From the NCBI GenBank assembly GCA_030762935.1, contig CM060883.1:46244501-46308500 (forward strand): DNA of 64,000 bases. The letters run 5' to 3'. Origin of the DNA: Hymenopus coronatus. Taxonomy: Eukaryota; Arthropoda; Insecta; Mantodea; Hymenopodidae. The notes under the pieces were generated by a model. It saw only the letters and a list, made by a program, of their open reading frames with translations. It did no database searches and was not told the DNA's origin. Position numbers and translations under genes: made by a program. Each line of letters opens with the position of its first letter. The first letter of the stretch is position 1. This document shows positions 21,704 to 33,478 of the stretch, piece after piece.

Positions 21704-22612
21704 ACTTTCGTATACCACTCGTAGTACCAAGAAAAGATGTTGTATTTCACCCAAAAACTCGATACCGAGATTTGAGCGTAAATATAAATTTTGAGGTCCC
21801 CTGTATCCAAAAAAACATTTTTAGAATGTCGTGTCTGTTACCGTGGACTAAAGGAAATGTCCGTTAAAATCCAAATTTTATATTTAAGTTCAATATTTTA
21901 CTAGAATGTGACACGAAGATTTTCAAGAAATCTGCAACCACAAACTACCCTTTACATGGAATAATGTTCAATCTTTTTTCTTTTCTTCCTCAAAAATGGC
22001 TTCTAATGATTTTAATTAAAATAGCGTATATTACAATAGAAAATAAAATTTATATCTGGAATTTTCTGGGAATAGCTGGATGACCTCTGCATAACCGGTA
22101 AGCCACAAGAGATGGACATAAACTTACTGCTTAATAAAAGTAGATCACATTAAAAGACGCAGTTTAGGCCGTATACAGTCTTTGTGGAGTTAACGATTTC
22201 CGACATATTCCTCGTTATTGGCTGCAGTTTTAAAATTTTCTCAAATGGAAATTTGTCTTTCCATTTTATTTTGCTTTCTCCTGACGATGCAAAAGAATGT
22301 AATCACAAGTTTTCTTCTTCTGGTAGTATATAAAGCCCGCCATTTGGAAGGAATTTTGTATGGTTACTAAACCATCTGAAAGGAACATTTTATGACTGCT
22401 AAACCATTAGGAGGGAATTTTGTATGATTAGCAACCAGTTTTTGACTTTCACATTAACCTATGGCACTCCCTTATTTCGCTTCTACTTACAAGGAAGCAA
22501 GTAACAAGACTATTTCTGCTAATTTTTTCTCGATTAGCATGAAGTAAATAGAAGCATAACTTTCTAACCATAATTTGTTGCAGAGAAAATCATGTAAATG
22601 GAATACATCAGA
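21704..22612 (+). mobile_element. HINE copy, old
   Basis: Diverged forward copy from ACTTTCGTATACCACT to GGAATACATCAGA. The microsatellite is almost gone. Near 22338-22435 a segment with GGAATTTTGTATGRTTA is locally repeated about three times. Confidence 0.8.
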
Positions 22613-22624
22613 TTTTTTACTCTT

Positions 22625-22867
22625 TGTCATACATAGAAGAGCGTTTGAAGGACAATCGCATAGCGACAGCTTTTATAAAGTTTGGCTATCACTTTAGCCT
22701 AGCGCACTCCCTAGTTCTCTTCGACTTATAAGGAACTAAATAATGAAGCCATTCTACCAGTGTTTATCTCAATTAGCATGGAATAGAAAAAAGAAGAATA
22801 TTTTGTAAGAAGTTTGTTTGTAGAACAGGTACAACAATTCATCTGAATGGAGCACAACCATTTTTTT
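22625..22867 (+). mobile_element. HINE 3' fragment, old
   Basis: The 3' quarter of an old forward copy (CACTTTAGCCTAGCGCACTC, CTTATAAGGAACTAA, ending near GGAGCACAACCA). The T run that follows received the next copy. Confidence 0.7.
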
Positions 22868-23734
22868 ACTTTCTCTATACGTACTATGTACATAGTGTAT
22901 AGAGTAGGTATTGTATTGCACCCAAAAATTGGATATCGAGATATCACCGGAAATATGTGTTTTGAGACCCCCTGAATCCAAAAAAAGCATTTTTAGAAAC
23001 ATGTGTGTGTCTGTGTGTCTGTATGTGTGTGTATGTGTGGGCAGCATAGCTCAAAAACGAAAATTCCGTTAAAAACCAAATTTGGTATTTACTTTTGGAA
23101 TCTTCAAAGGATGCGATACGAAGATTTTCAAGAAAATCCCCGCACCCCAAACTACCCTTTACAAGGACAAAATTTCGAAAATTTTGTTTTTCTTAAAAAT
23201 GGCTCAAATAATTTTGTTTAAAACCTCGTAAATTTCAGATATTTACTTGACAAATAAAATGTATCTCTTGAATTTTCTGGGAATAGCCTCTGAAGACTAC
23301 TTTATTCTGGATAAATTTTACGGATTTTTGCATAACTGCTAAACCGTAAGGGATGGACAAAACTTACCACACACAACGTAGAGGACATTAAAACACACAA
23401 TCTATGTTATATACATTTTTTTCGAGGAGTTGATTGTTTTTGAGATATTCCTTGTTTTTAGTTTCAGCTTTGGAAAACATACTTTTCTCATATGGGAATT
23501 AGTCAACTTCTGTCCATACAAACAAAGGAAATTCAGTCACGTAGCAACCAGCTTTTCACTATGATTTTAAACTATGGTACTCCCTAATTTCGCTTCTACT
23601 TACAAGAAAGCAAGCAATAAGACTAATTCTGCTAATGTTTTCTCAATTAATAGGGAGTAAATAGACGCCTAAGCTTTTTAGCAACAATTTCTTGCAGAGA
23701 TGTAGAGAAAGTCATGTGAATGGAACACATCAGA
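22868..23734 (+). mobile_element. HINE copy, complete
   Basis: Complete 867-bp forward copy from ACTTTCTCTATACGTACTAT to GGAACACATCAGA, with a short GT-rich microsatellite. Confidence 0.95.
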
Positions 23735-24183
23735 TTTTTTTAAATGTAACTTCCTAATATATGTTATGTTATGCTGAAGGTTATTAGTAGAGTGTCGAAT
23801 GGGTGCTGGGCGGGTTTGCCGGGAATTAACTATCAACACGTAGCTCAAGTGACGTGTTTACCACTGAGTTGTCTCAAGAGACAGGTTTTAATGCGGTGAT
23901 AATTATTATTCCTTCTCCGTGTAATTTCACCGATTGCTCTGATGACACGCACGCTGTGAGATCACGTGCTGTGCGAGTCTATCAGATCTCGCACGCACTA
24001 GACCACACTTGATCTTGAGGGCGACAAGGTTATGAACAAATGATTGTTAATACAGATTTTGTTGAGAGGTATTTGGACTATATTTCCAACAACTTCTATG
24101 ACGGAGTTGTGTGGACATAAAGTTGTGATTTACAAGAGAAATCTAGGAACTGGAATTTAAGGTGCAATGGGCATCAGTTTCCC
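23735..24183. other. unassigned interval
   Basis: No recognised family. Around 23940-24000 there is a GC-richer stretch with repeated CACGC/CACGTG-like words. Confidence 0.4.
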
Positions 24184-24290
24184 CGGCAAATAACGTATTT
24201 CTCAGTGCCAAGAAAATTTCTGTTATACCGGCCTTATTGACAAACGAAGGCTCTGTATAAGTGTAGCAAGTTTACCTTATATTTCTTGAT
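24184..24290 (+). repeat. ~100-bp repeat, copy 1
   Basis: GGCAAATAACGTATTTCTCA through GACAAACGAAGGCTCTGTAT is repeated in the same orientation at 25744-25835 with few differences. Identity of the element unknown. Confidence 0.75.
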
Positions 24291-24302
24291 CGGTAAGTTT
24301 TT

Positions 24303-25058
24303 ACTTTTTCTACATATACTAGTGCATACAATAGGTATTGCATTGCACCTAAAAATTCGATACCGAGATTTCACCGAAAATAAATGAATAAAAATAATTA
24401 AAAAATTTATAAAAAGGTCTGTGTGTATCTGTGTGTCTTGGTATTTATGTTCGATATCTTCCAAGGATGCGATACGACGATTTTCAAGAAAATCACCCCA
24501 CTCCAACTACCCTTTACATGGAAATAATTTGGAACATTTTTATTTTCCCAAAAATGGTTCTAACGATGTTGATTAAAATATCTATATTAAAGATATTTAC
24601 CTGACAAATAAAATGTAAGTCTTGAAGTGTATGGGAATAGTCTCTGAAGACTACTTTGTTCTGGATGAATTTTACGGAACTTTGCATAACTGGGAAACCG
24701 TAAAAGATAGATGAAATCCTAAAGCACAAAAACTCTCGATAAAACACATAATTCATATCATATACATATCTTTACGTGAAGTTAGCCATGTTCGAGATAT
24801 TCCTCTATTAATGTCAGTTTTAAGACACTCAAAATGTTTCTCATATGGGAACTTGTCAACCTTGGCCACGCAATGAAACGGATTTCAATCCCATAGTAAC
24901 CACAGTTTAAAACATTTGACTGTCAGTTTAGCCTAGTGTATTACCTTATTCCCCTTCTGCTTATAAGGAACTAATTAACAAGACAGTTTCTGTTAATGTT
25001 TATCTCGATTACATGAAGTAGATAGAAGAATAAGCTTTTTGACAATAATTTGTTGAAA
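24303..25058 (+). mobile_element. HINE copy, 3'-truncated
   Basis: Forward copy beginning ACTTTTTCTACATATACT. The microsatellite region is shortened and replaced with AT-rich sequence. It ends at TTTGTTGAAAATG without the 3' subterminal repeat or hairpin. Confidence 0.87.
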
Positions 25059-25314
25059 ATGTCCATGTCAAATCCTTGGAAGATACCAAACTTAAATACC
25101 AAGTTTGGTATTCAACGGTCTTTTCGTTTTTGAGCACTGTTGTCCACAGACTTACAGACAGACACGTATGAACCTTTGTACAAAAAATACTTTCTTTTTG
25201 TATTCAGGGGGACCCAAAACATGTATTTCAAATGAAATCTTGGTATCGAATTTTGGGTGCATTACAATACCTTCTCTATTCACTATGTACATAGTACGTG
25301 TAGAGAAAGTAATA
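25059..25314 (-). mobile_element. HINE 5' fragment
   Basis: The 5' third of a reverse copy (TTGGAAGATACCAAACTTAA to GTAGAGAAAGTAATAA). It is joined tail to tail with the preceding forward copy. Confidence 0.9.
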
Positions 25315-25485
25315 AACTCTTGGTATGAAAACTCTTGGCTTTGATACATTAACCTCTCAGTGTTACAGGGATAAAAGGTCAAACCAAAACCAACACGGAA
25401 TGTTTCAGCTAGATATTAGTATAGATTAAACTAATTTATTCCAGAAACCCAACGTTTTTATAGAAATGATATACAAAGAATTTTT
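25315..25485 (+). repeat. duplicated spacer between inverted HINEs, copy 1
   Basis: About 170 bp matching 46917-47078 (GGATAAAAGGTCAAAC, CAACACGGAATGTTT, TTAGTATAGATTAAACTA, ATAGAAATGATATACAAAGA). In both places it is bounded left by a reverse HINE 5' end and right by a forward HINE 5' end. Confidence 0.85.
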
Positions 25486-25743
25486 ACTTTCTCTACACGT
25501 ACTATGTACATAGTGTATAGAGAAGGTATTGCATTCCATCCAAAAATTTGATAGCGAGATTTCATCGGAAATACATGTTTTGAGTCCCCCTGAATCCAAA
25601 ATAAATATTTTTTACAAAAAGGTCCGTGTGTGTCTGTGTAAGTGTATGTGTATGTGTCTGTGTGTCTGTGGATAGCATAGCTCGAAAACGAAAAGACTGT
25701 TGAATAGCAAACTTAAGCTTGGTATCTTCCAAGGGTGCGACGC
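25486..25743 (+). mobile_element. HINE 5' fragment
   Basis: Forward copy from ACTTTCTCTACACGTACTAT to GGTATCTTCCAAGGGTGCGA, truncated there and joined to the 100-bp repeat. Confidence 0.9.
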
Positions 25744-25835
25744 GGCAAATAACGTATTTCCCAGTGCCAAGAAAATACCCGTTACACCGGCCACATTGAC
25801 AAACGAAGGCTCTGTATAGGTATAGTAAGTTTAGG
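25744..25835 (+). repeat. ~100-bp repeat, copy 2
   Basis: Second copy of the element at 24184 (GGCAAATAACGTATTTCCCA ... GACAAACGAAGGCTCTGTAT). Confidence 0.75.
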
Positions 25836-26615
25836 AAGGAAAAACTAATATTATGATATTTATGAACGGTAATTTTTTTGTGCATAACTGTACAACACTT
25901 TCAGTGAGAGTACTCTTGTTTCTTTGGTTTCGGGAGTTTGCAGAGCTAAACGTTTTAGTAATGAAATTTTGCACATAAACTTTGACATTTTGATGATAAA
26001 ACTCTTTGGGTGGATATTGCTTATTATTTTGTTGCTACTAAATAAACAATAAAAGTATATATAAAAACAGAAGGTACCTAATTAGGGATTTTATCATGAG
26101 TAAATGTTTTTTAAGTGATTTAAAGCACCGCCACTAATTTATTGTACACGTTACACTAATGATTGTAAAAACTGTTAAAGATCATAATCACACAACCCAT
26201 CGCGGTCTGGTTGGCCTTTAGTGCGGTTGTTTGACGACAGATGTAGCTTGCTGTCCATAATTAAACCCTTTAGTGAATAATGGGTCCGCATTTGAATAAC
26301 TACACATGAATTAATTATTTTGTTTGGACCCGTGATTATATTATCATAACACCATCACCCCCTAGGGAATTAATGGCCAGTTTACAAGAGGATGGGAGCA
26401 AGCGAGCCGTGAAAATTGCGTTAAAACGCTGCCAGCCCTATGCCACAACAAATATGTATTACCTATCTTTTGATTTCTCATTTCCATTCGCTACGTTATA
26501 TTATATTCTCTGTCATTGTCAAGTGCCCCTTGTACATTTTAAATTTCATAATTTATTCATTTTTAAGTACCTATGTAACTGAGGAGGGGCATGGAATGCA
26601 TAAATAACTAGAAAA
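25836..26615. other. unassigned interval
   Basis: No recognised repeat or gene in about 780 bp. The 69-codon frame at 26373 lacks any domain. Confidence 0.45.
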
Positions 26616-26617
26616 TA

Positions 26618-27285
26618 CAGAGTGATTTATGTAGAACCGACACTTTTCTTTCTTTAATTATTCCGTTGGAAATTTATTCAATAATCCAATTTTAGCACCA
26701 AATTAAGCAGAATGTTCTGGAGTCTCGATTCCTTGTCACTAGATGCGCAGATGATGTTTTATTCCTAACTGCATTGTTGGTAGCTGTTTCGACAATTTGT
26801 TTTTGTAGTCAACGAGAAAATGCAGTACGATGTAGAGTTGAGTCAAGGATATTTTCAGTAAGATGGTGCTACATGCCATACATCAAATGCATCCATGAAC
26901 CTACTTGCAAGTTTCTTTGATGATCGGATAATTTCCAGGAACCTGTGGCCACCGAGATCTCCGGATTTGACATCGCCGGAATTCTTTCTATGGGGTTACT
27001 TAAAAGACAGGGTTTATGCCACACGTCCGCAGACGATCTGAAGCACAACATCACAAAGGAGATTCAAGCTATTGACAACAGAGTTTCCCAACGAGTGGCC
27101 AGTAGCATGGAACGACGTGTTGAGTTGTGCCTTATGCAGGATGGAGGACATTTTCAACATTTGCAATAGAGGTAAGTAATCTCCCAAAATTCCTCTACAA
27201 TTTAGGTATAATAAGTTGTCGCTGGCATAACATGTCTTCAAACACTTAATGAAAGAAATGTCTCAGCTCTATATAAATCAGCCTG
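26618..27285 (+). mobile_element. Tc1/mariner-superfamily deletion derivative
   Basis: Flanked by TA at 26616-26617 and 27286-27287. The inverted ends are CAGAGTGATTTATGTAGA on the left and, reversed, CAGGCTGATTTATATAGA on the right. Internally, the plus strand encodes the catalytic C-terminal part of a DDE transposase (listed separately). The N-terminal two thirds are deleted. Length 668 bp against about 1.2-1.3 kb for an intact relative. Confidence 0.88.
26857..27169 (+). pseudogene. DDE transposase C-terminus (mariner/IS630 type)
   Basis: Translation across two frames gives a DGATCHTSNASM motif holding the second catalytic Asp, then WPPRSPDLTSPEFFLWGYLK. In related arthropod transposases the position before FFLWG is usually Asp; here it reads Glu. 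The final segment (DDLKHNITKEIQAID ... MQDGGHFQHLQ) is in one frame to a stop at 27167. A stop follows the FQ before DGAT and a frameshift lies near 27030, so it is inactive. Confidence 0.85.
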
Positions 27286-27287
27286 TA

Positions 27288-27593
27288 CAAGTTGTGAGAG
27301 ATGGACATTTGAAATAGTAAGTAGACTCATACATTGTTGTTTACTTTAATTACTCTATGCAAGAGTAATTCTGATTAGTGTTTGATATGTCAGGTATATA
27401 AAACATGTTTATTGATGTAAATATATTTAAAAGAAGGAAACTATACTTGTAACAAAATAGTCATATAATTGATCATCCATTCATGACATTTTCCCATATG
27501 CCATAAGAAGAGCAAAATTTACAGACGCCTTTTATTCTAATTGCAACAGACAGATAAATTTTGCACAAGGAATATAGAGAGAAAAAAATGGCG
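27288..27593. other. unassigned interval
   Basis: About 300 bp, AT-rich, no recognised feature. Confidence 0.4.
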
Positions 27594-27704
27594 TTTTATT
27601 TATGGACGCTCTTTAACTGCTTTGGTTCTCAGCGACCCACTCTATACTGGGCGTGAAAGACCGTTTAATTTTGCATAGAGGTCTCTCTATTAGACTTGAG
27701 GTTA
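27594..27704 (+). repeat. ~110-bp repeat, copy 1
   Basis: TTATTTATGGACGCTCTTTA through CTCTCTATTAGACTTGAGG is repeated at 29949-30054 in the same orientation. Unidentified interspersed repeat. Confidence 0.75.
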
Positions 27705-27835
27705 TTTTATGTGCCATAAATCTACGATACGGGACCCACGGCTTCCAAAGGAAGCCATACTAAGGATTTTTCCTCCGGAAAAAATCCATCGTCCTCCGTC
27801 AGGTATGAACCCTTGATCTTGAGTATATGAAGTTG
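27705..27835 (-). mobile_element. tRNA-SINE body fragment
   Basis: On the minus strand it shares the body (AAAAATCCTTAGTATGGCTT, GAAGCCGTGGGTCCCGTATC) with the segment at 50480-50575. Only the body is kept, without a tRNA-like head. Confidence 0.6.
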
Positions 27836-27930
27836 GCATAGAGGGGACAAATATAGAGTATAATATGTTCATGAATATACATATATTAAGCTTGTGTTTT
27901 AAACCAAACATATTAATTTGTTGACGATCA

Positions 27931-28078
27931 AAAAAATCTGATGTGTTCCATTCACATGACTTTCCCTACATCTCTACAATCAATTATTGTTAAATAATTT
28001 ATTCTTCTATTTATCTAATGCTACTCGAGAAAAAAATTGATAGAAGGAGACTTCCTTGTAAGTAGAAAAAAAAAAAAA
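27931..28078 (-). mobile_element. HINE host copy, 3' part (interrupted)
   Basis: The 3'-terminal ~150 bp of a reverse HINE, up to CCTTGTAAGTAGAA and an A run. Its continuation is at 28943; the copy between is a same-strand insertion. Confidence 0.85.
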
Positions 28079-28942
28079 ACAACCTGATGTGTTCCATTCA
28101 CATGACTTTCTCTATTTCTGTGTAAAAAAGTATTGTTAATAAGCTCATTCTTCTATTTACTTCAAGCTAATCGAGAAAAAATTAACAGAAATAGTCTCAT
28201 TACTTGCTTCCTTGTAAGTAGAAGCAAAATATGGGAGTATCATAGGTTAAAGTGAAGTCAAAAGCTGGCTACTAGGTGACTGAAGTTCCTTTGTTTGTAT
28301 GGACACGTGTTGACAAATTCCTGTATGAGAAAAGTACAAGTTTTTTAAATCTGAAACCAAAAAAACAAAGAATATCTCAAAATTGATCTACTCCTCGAAA
28401 AAAAAGTTGTATAACATAAATTGTGTGTTTTAATGTGATCTACATTTTTGTGTGGTAAGTTTCTATCCATTTCTTACAGTTTAGCAGTTATGCAAAATTT
28501 CGTAAAATTCCTCCAGAATAAAGTAGTCTTCAGAGGCTATTCTCAGATAATTCAAGATATACATATTATTTGCCAGGTAAATATATTTAATATACGAAAT
28601 TTTAATCAAAGTCGTTAGAGCCATTTCTGAGAAAAAAGAATTTTCGAGAACAGTTCCATGTAAAGGGTACTTGGGGGTATTTTCTTGAAAATCTTCGCGT
28701 CGCATCCTTGAAAGATACCAAAATCAAATACCAAGTTTGGTATTTAACGGTCTTTTCGTTTTTGAGCTACGTTGTCCACAGACACACAGATACACACACG
28801 CACATTTTCCAAAAATGTGTTTTTTTTTTGGATTCAGGGGGACCCAAAATATGTATTTCCGGTGAAATCTCGGTATCGAATTTTTGGGTGTTTTACAGTA
28901 CTTTCTCTATACACTATGTACATAGTACGTGTAGAGAAAGTA
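28079..28942 (-). mobile_element. HINE copy, complete, nested same-strand
   Basis: Complete reverse copy from CCTGATGTGTTCCATTCACA to GTAGAGAAAGTAA. It sits between the 3' part and the remainder of another reverse HINE. Confidence 0.9.
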
Positions 28943-29597
28943 ATAACGGGGTATAGGCTAAATTGATGGTAAAATATTTTAAAAGCTGGTTGCTATGTGA
29001 TTGAAGTACCTTTGTTTCTATGTCCAGGAGTTGAAAAATTCCCGTATGAGAAAAGTATAAGTTTTAAAGCTGAACTAATAACAAAGAATATCTCAAAAAT
29101 AGTAAACTCTATGAAAAATATGTATATAATATAAATTGTGTGTTTTAACGAGATCTACATGTTTTGTGAAGTACGTTTTTGCTTACCTCTTATGCAGTGT
29201 TACGTAAAATTCATCCAGAATAAACATGGCTTCAGAGGCTATTCGCAGAAAATTGAAGTTATACTCTTTTGTTATATATATATATATACACACATAAGAG
29301 ATTTTAATCAAAATCGTTAAGGTAATTTTTGAGAAAATTAGAATTTTCGACATTTTTTTCCATGTAAAGGGTAGTCTGGGGTGGGGGGATTTTTCTGAAA
29401 AACTTCATGTCGCATCCTTCGAATATACTAAACTTAAATACACACACGCACACACACACTTTTCTAAAAACGTATTTTGCACTCACGGGGTTCAAAACAT
29501 GCATTTCGGGTGAAATCTTGGTATAGAATTTTTGAGTGCAATACAATACCTTCTCTATATTTTATGTACATAGTACGCATAGAGAAAGAAAAAAAAA
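28943..29597 (-). mobile_element. HINE host copy, remainder
   Basis: Begins at the body position that directly follows the 27931-28078 part (AACGGGGTATAGGCTAAATT equals family AATAAGGGAGTACCATAGGTT) and runs to a 5' hairpin with a decayed arm (CATAGAGAAAGAAAAAAAA). Its microsatellite region is partly deleted. Confidence 0.88.
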
Positions 29598-29948
29598 CAT
29601 ATAACAACATAAACACTATGGGACACTATAGCTTGACGAAAACTAATTTGCTTCAGTGCTTCGGAAATGCTTTTATATGAGCTGGGCTATGCATAAATGA
29701 TCACACATACAGAGAGGTTATATTCTATGAAGCGTCAAAGCATATAGAACTGTTTCTACTGATGCCACTTTAATTATCGCTAGCGTTGAACCTTTATATT
29801 TGTCTCGTAATACAAAATCTGTGATAATGCTGCAACGGAAAGGCTTTACATATAATGAGGCAATCTTACATGACCAGCACATTTTACTACAGCTGGAAAT
29901 CCTGCTTACTTAAAAAAAGTCATTTATTATACTGAAATGAAATGCCAT
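29598..29948. other. unassigned interval
   Basis: About 350 bp, no recognised feature. Confidence 0.4.
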
Positions 29949-30054
29949 TTTATTTATGGACGCTCTTTAACTGCTGTAGTTCTCAGCGTCCAATTCTATA
30001 CTGGGTGTGAAAGACCGCTTAATTTTGCTCAGAGGCCTCTCTATCAGGCTTGAG
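29949..30054 (+). repeat. ~110-bp repeat, copy 2
   Basis: Second copy of the element at 27594 (TTATTTATGGACGCTCTTTA ... CTCTATCAGGCTTGAGG). A HINE 3' part follows immediately. Confidence 0.75.
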
Positions 30055-30507
30055 GACTTTCTCTACATCTCTGCAACAAATTGTTCTTAAAAAGTTTATA
30101 CTTTATTTACTCAAAAGCGTTCAACTTCACGAAAAAAATGTATATAACATAAATTGTGTGTTTTAACGTGCTCTACATTTTTCTTGTGGTAAGTCTTTGT
30201 CCATCTCTTACGGTTTAGCAGTTATTCAAAATTTAGTAAAATTCATCCAGAATAAACTACACTTCAGAGGCTATTCTCAGAAAATTCAAGATATACATTT
30301 TATTTGCCAGGTAGATATCTTTAATATGCGATATTTTAATCAAAATTGTTAGAGCCATTTTTAAGATAATCAAAATTTTCGAAAAAAGTTCCATGTAAAG
30401 GGTAGTTTGTGGTGGGAGGATGTTTTTCAAAATCTTCGTGATGCATCTCTGGAAGATACTAAACTTTTCGTTTTTGAGTTATCGTGTTCACGGACACACG
30501 GACACAC

Positions 30508-30538
<31 letters not shown>

Positions 30539-30682
30539 AGGACCTTTTTTTAAAAATGCTTTTTTTGGATACAGGGGGTCCTAAAACATGTATTTCCTGT
30601 GAAATCTCGGCAGAATTTTTGGATGGAATACAATATTTCTCTATCCCTATGTACATTGTACATACGGGGCTAGAGAAAGTAA
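30055..30682 (-). mobile_element. HINE copy, variant hairpin, internal deletion
   Basis: Reverse copy that begins at GACTTTCTCTACATCTCTGC without its 3' hairpin. About 250 bp of body are deleted near 30110. It has a CA array at 30513-30537. The 5' hairpin is the alternative CCCTATGTACATTGTACATA / CGGGGCTAGAG form. Confidence 0.9.
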
Positions 30683-31350
30683 AAATCTGATGATGACTTT
30701 CTCTATACCCCTGCAACAAATTATTCTTAAAAAACTTATACTTCTATTAACTTCATGCTAATCAGTAAAACATTAGCAGAAATAGCCATATTACTTGCTT
30801 CCTTGTAAGTAGAGCTGAAATAAGGGAGTACCATAGGTTAAAGTGATAATCAAAAGTTGATTGCTATGTCACTGAGGTTCCTTTGTTTGTATGGACAGCA
30901 CTTGACAAATTCCTGTATGAGAAATGTACAAGTTATTCATAGCAGAAACCAAAAATAAGGAATGTCACAAAAACGACGACCTCCAAGAAAAAAATGTATA
31001 TAACATAAATTGTGTGTTTTAACGTGCTCTACATATTTTGTGTAGTAAGGTTTTGTCCATCTCTTACGGTTTAGCAGTTATTTAAAATTTAGTAAAATTC
31101 ATCCAGAATAAACTACACTTCAGAGGCTATTCCCAGAAAATTCAAGATATAAATTTTATTTGTCAGATAGATATCTTTAATATACGAAATTTTAATCAAA
31201 ATCGTTAGAGCCATTATTGAGAAAATAAAAATTTTCGAAAAAAGTTGCATATAAAGGGTAGTTGGGGGTGGGGGGATTTTTCTCAAAATCTTCCTGTCGC
31301 ATCTCTGGAAGATACTTTTTGTTTTTGAGTTATCGTGTTCACAGACACAC

Positions 31351-31390
<40 letters not shown>

Positions 31391-31540
31391 GGACCTTTTT
31401 TTAAAAATGCTTTTTTTTTGCATACAGTGGGTCCTAAAACATGTATTTCCTGTGAAATCTCGGTATCGAATTTTTGGATGGAATACAATATTTCTCTATC
31501 CCTATATACATTGTACATACGGGGCTAGGGAAATGAAAAA
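30683..31540 (-). mobile_element. HINE copy, complete, variant hairpin
   Basis: Near-complete reverse copy with a deleted 3' hairpin (TCTGATGATGACTTTCTC), a long CA array (31347-31388) and the same alternative 5' hairpin as its left neighbour. The two copies stand head to tail. Confidence 0.92.
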
Positions 31541-32096
31541 TAACTTTATTTAGAATTGTTTAAGAAATTACCTACCCACATTTAGTCTGAATATGAATCC
31601 CTGAAAACGCCCTAAGTAACAAGATAGCTCTTCCGACTGAGTTTACTGCTTCAATTGTCACACTATAAGTGGTGCGATGTTGTCACATTGATTCTACCAA
31701 GAAGCGACTACCGTTTCATGTCAGAACACGCAATAGATCTAGAAGTTGCTCATGTCTCACCGAATCCTGTGAAACCTAGGAAGGAGAATTCTGTTACAAT
31801 TCTCTACACGTACACATCCATGATCAATGCGAACAAGTCTTACTTTCTAGAAATAGTTTGTTATTGAATATCAGGTAGATAAAACCGTATTTCACCCGAA
31901 GGTATATTAAAGTTATAGTTATATACAAATGAATTTACAATAATATTAGGTAAATTGGCCATATATTATTACCTGTAATATGCAGGTAATACTAGTGCAA
32001 GAAAACAAGATACATAATGTATATTATAACAAGAATACTATAATGTTTTATAGATGGAACATAAATCCTTTGGAATTCCCTAAGACAGTATTTTTT
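31541..32096. other. unassigned interval
   Basis: About 555 bp with no recognised repeat or domain. A 70-codon frame at 31655-31867 is unsupported. Confidence 0.45.
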
Positions 32097-32941
32097 ACTT
32101 TCGCTATACGCACTATGTACACCAAAAAATTCGATACCGAGATTTCACCGGAAATATATGTTTTAGGGTCCCCAATATCCAAAAAAAGTATTTTCAGAAA
32201 AAGATCCGGTGTGTGTCCGTGTGTCCGTGCGTCAGTGTGTCCGTGTGTCTGTGAACACGATAACTCAAAAAGGAAAAGTCGGTAAAATACCAAACTTGGT
32301 ATTTAAGTTTAGTATCTTCCAGGGATGCGAGACGAAGATTTGAGAAAAATTCCCTCACCCCCAACTACCCTTTACATGGAACTTTTTTCGAAAATGGCTA
32401 TAAGGAGTTTGATTAAAATATTATATATTAAAGATATTTACCTAACAAATAAAATGGAAATAGCTTCTGAAGACCTGTTTATTCTGGATGAATTTTGCTT
32501 AATTTGGCATAACTAGTAAACCGTAAGAGGTAGACAAAAACCTACTGTACAAAAACTTTAGGTCTTGTTAAAATACACAAGTTAAGTCATATACATTTTT
32601 CTCGTGGAGCTTACCGTTTTCGAGGTATTCATTGTTATTAGTTTCAGTTGTGAAGTACTTCTACTTTTTTCCGACGGGAGTGTCCGTTTTTCTTTTGTTC
32701 TACTCCTGGCCAAGAAAAGAAGCGATTTGTAATGACAATCGCATAACGACAGCTTTTAAAACATTTGACTATTGGTTTAGTCTAGTTTATTCCCTTATTT
32801 TCTTCCTACTGATAAGGAACTAAGTAATAATAACATTGTGCTAATGAGTACCTCGATTAGCAAGGTGCAGAAAGAAGAATAGTGTTATGTATGAAGTTTG
32901 TATAACAGCTAGAGAAAGTCATGTGAATGCAACACATCAGA
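32097..32941 (+). mobile_element. HINE copy, chimeric subfamily
   Basis: Forward copy from ACTTTCGCTATACGCACTAT to CACATCAGA. The right arm of the 5' hairpin is deleted (ACCAAAAAATTCG follows the palindrome directly). The 5' half matches the main subfamily, while the 3' half matches the one with CAAGAAAAGAAGCG at 34.7 kb. Confidence 0.92.
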
Positions 32942-33107
32942 TTTTTCTTTTGTAGAGCTGAAGTTTATTTCAATTAAACAATTGAATGTTGAGAAACAAT
33001 TCACGAAATGGCAATCACTAGTGCTATTTAGTACGTTCCGTCAACACGGAAATTCGATCTCTACACGTCGATTTCGACAAAATGTATTCATATGGAGTAA
33101 TTGTTTT

Positions 33108-33225
33108 CTTTACACAAACCGTGTGAAGGACACGAGTTGGATAGGTAGAGTCAGACTGAAAAATTCAATGCCACGGCCGGGATTTGAACCACAGATCTCC
33201 CGATCTCTAGTCGATTCTAACAATT
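33108..33225 (-). mobile_element. tRNA-derived SINE (family A), reverse copy
   Basis: Reverse SINE tail (CGTGTGAAGGACACGAGTTG, GGATAGGTAGAGTCAGACTG) and B-box half (GCCGGGATTTGAACCACAGA). The A-box half is missing. It lies head to head with the next copy. Confidence 0.75.
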
Positions 33226-33247
33226 ATTCCATACCAATTGATCTTAG

Positions 33248-33478
33248 TAGTTGGGTATACTATGAATCGTGGGACTTAAAGTACTTACAGCATTGTAAGT
33301 CGCCATTGGAGTTGTCATCTCAAAATAATTTGAGATCACCTTGTGGTTTACCGGGAAGCATGCGAGTAAGTTGACAAATTCAAAGCTAGACCTGCATGCT
33401 GTCATGGTAGCTCAGTGGCAGAGCAGCCGGCTAGAGATCGGGAGATCCGTGGTTCAGTCTGACTCAACCTATCCAGAA
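33248..33478 (+). mobile_element. tRNA-derived SINE (family A), forward copy
   Basis: The upstream unit (TGGGACTTAAAGTACTTACA, CTCAAAATAATTTGAGATCA) is followed by a tRNA-like head at 33401 (GTCATGGTAGCTCAGTGGCA, ATCCGTGGTTCA) and the tail. A short deletion removes the end of the B-box arm. Confidence 0.78.
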
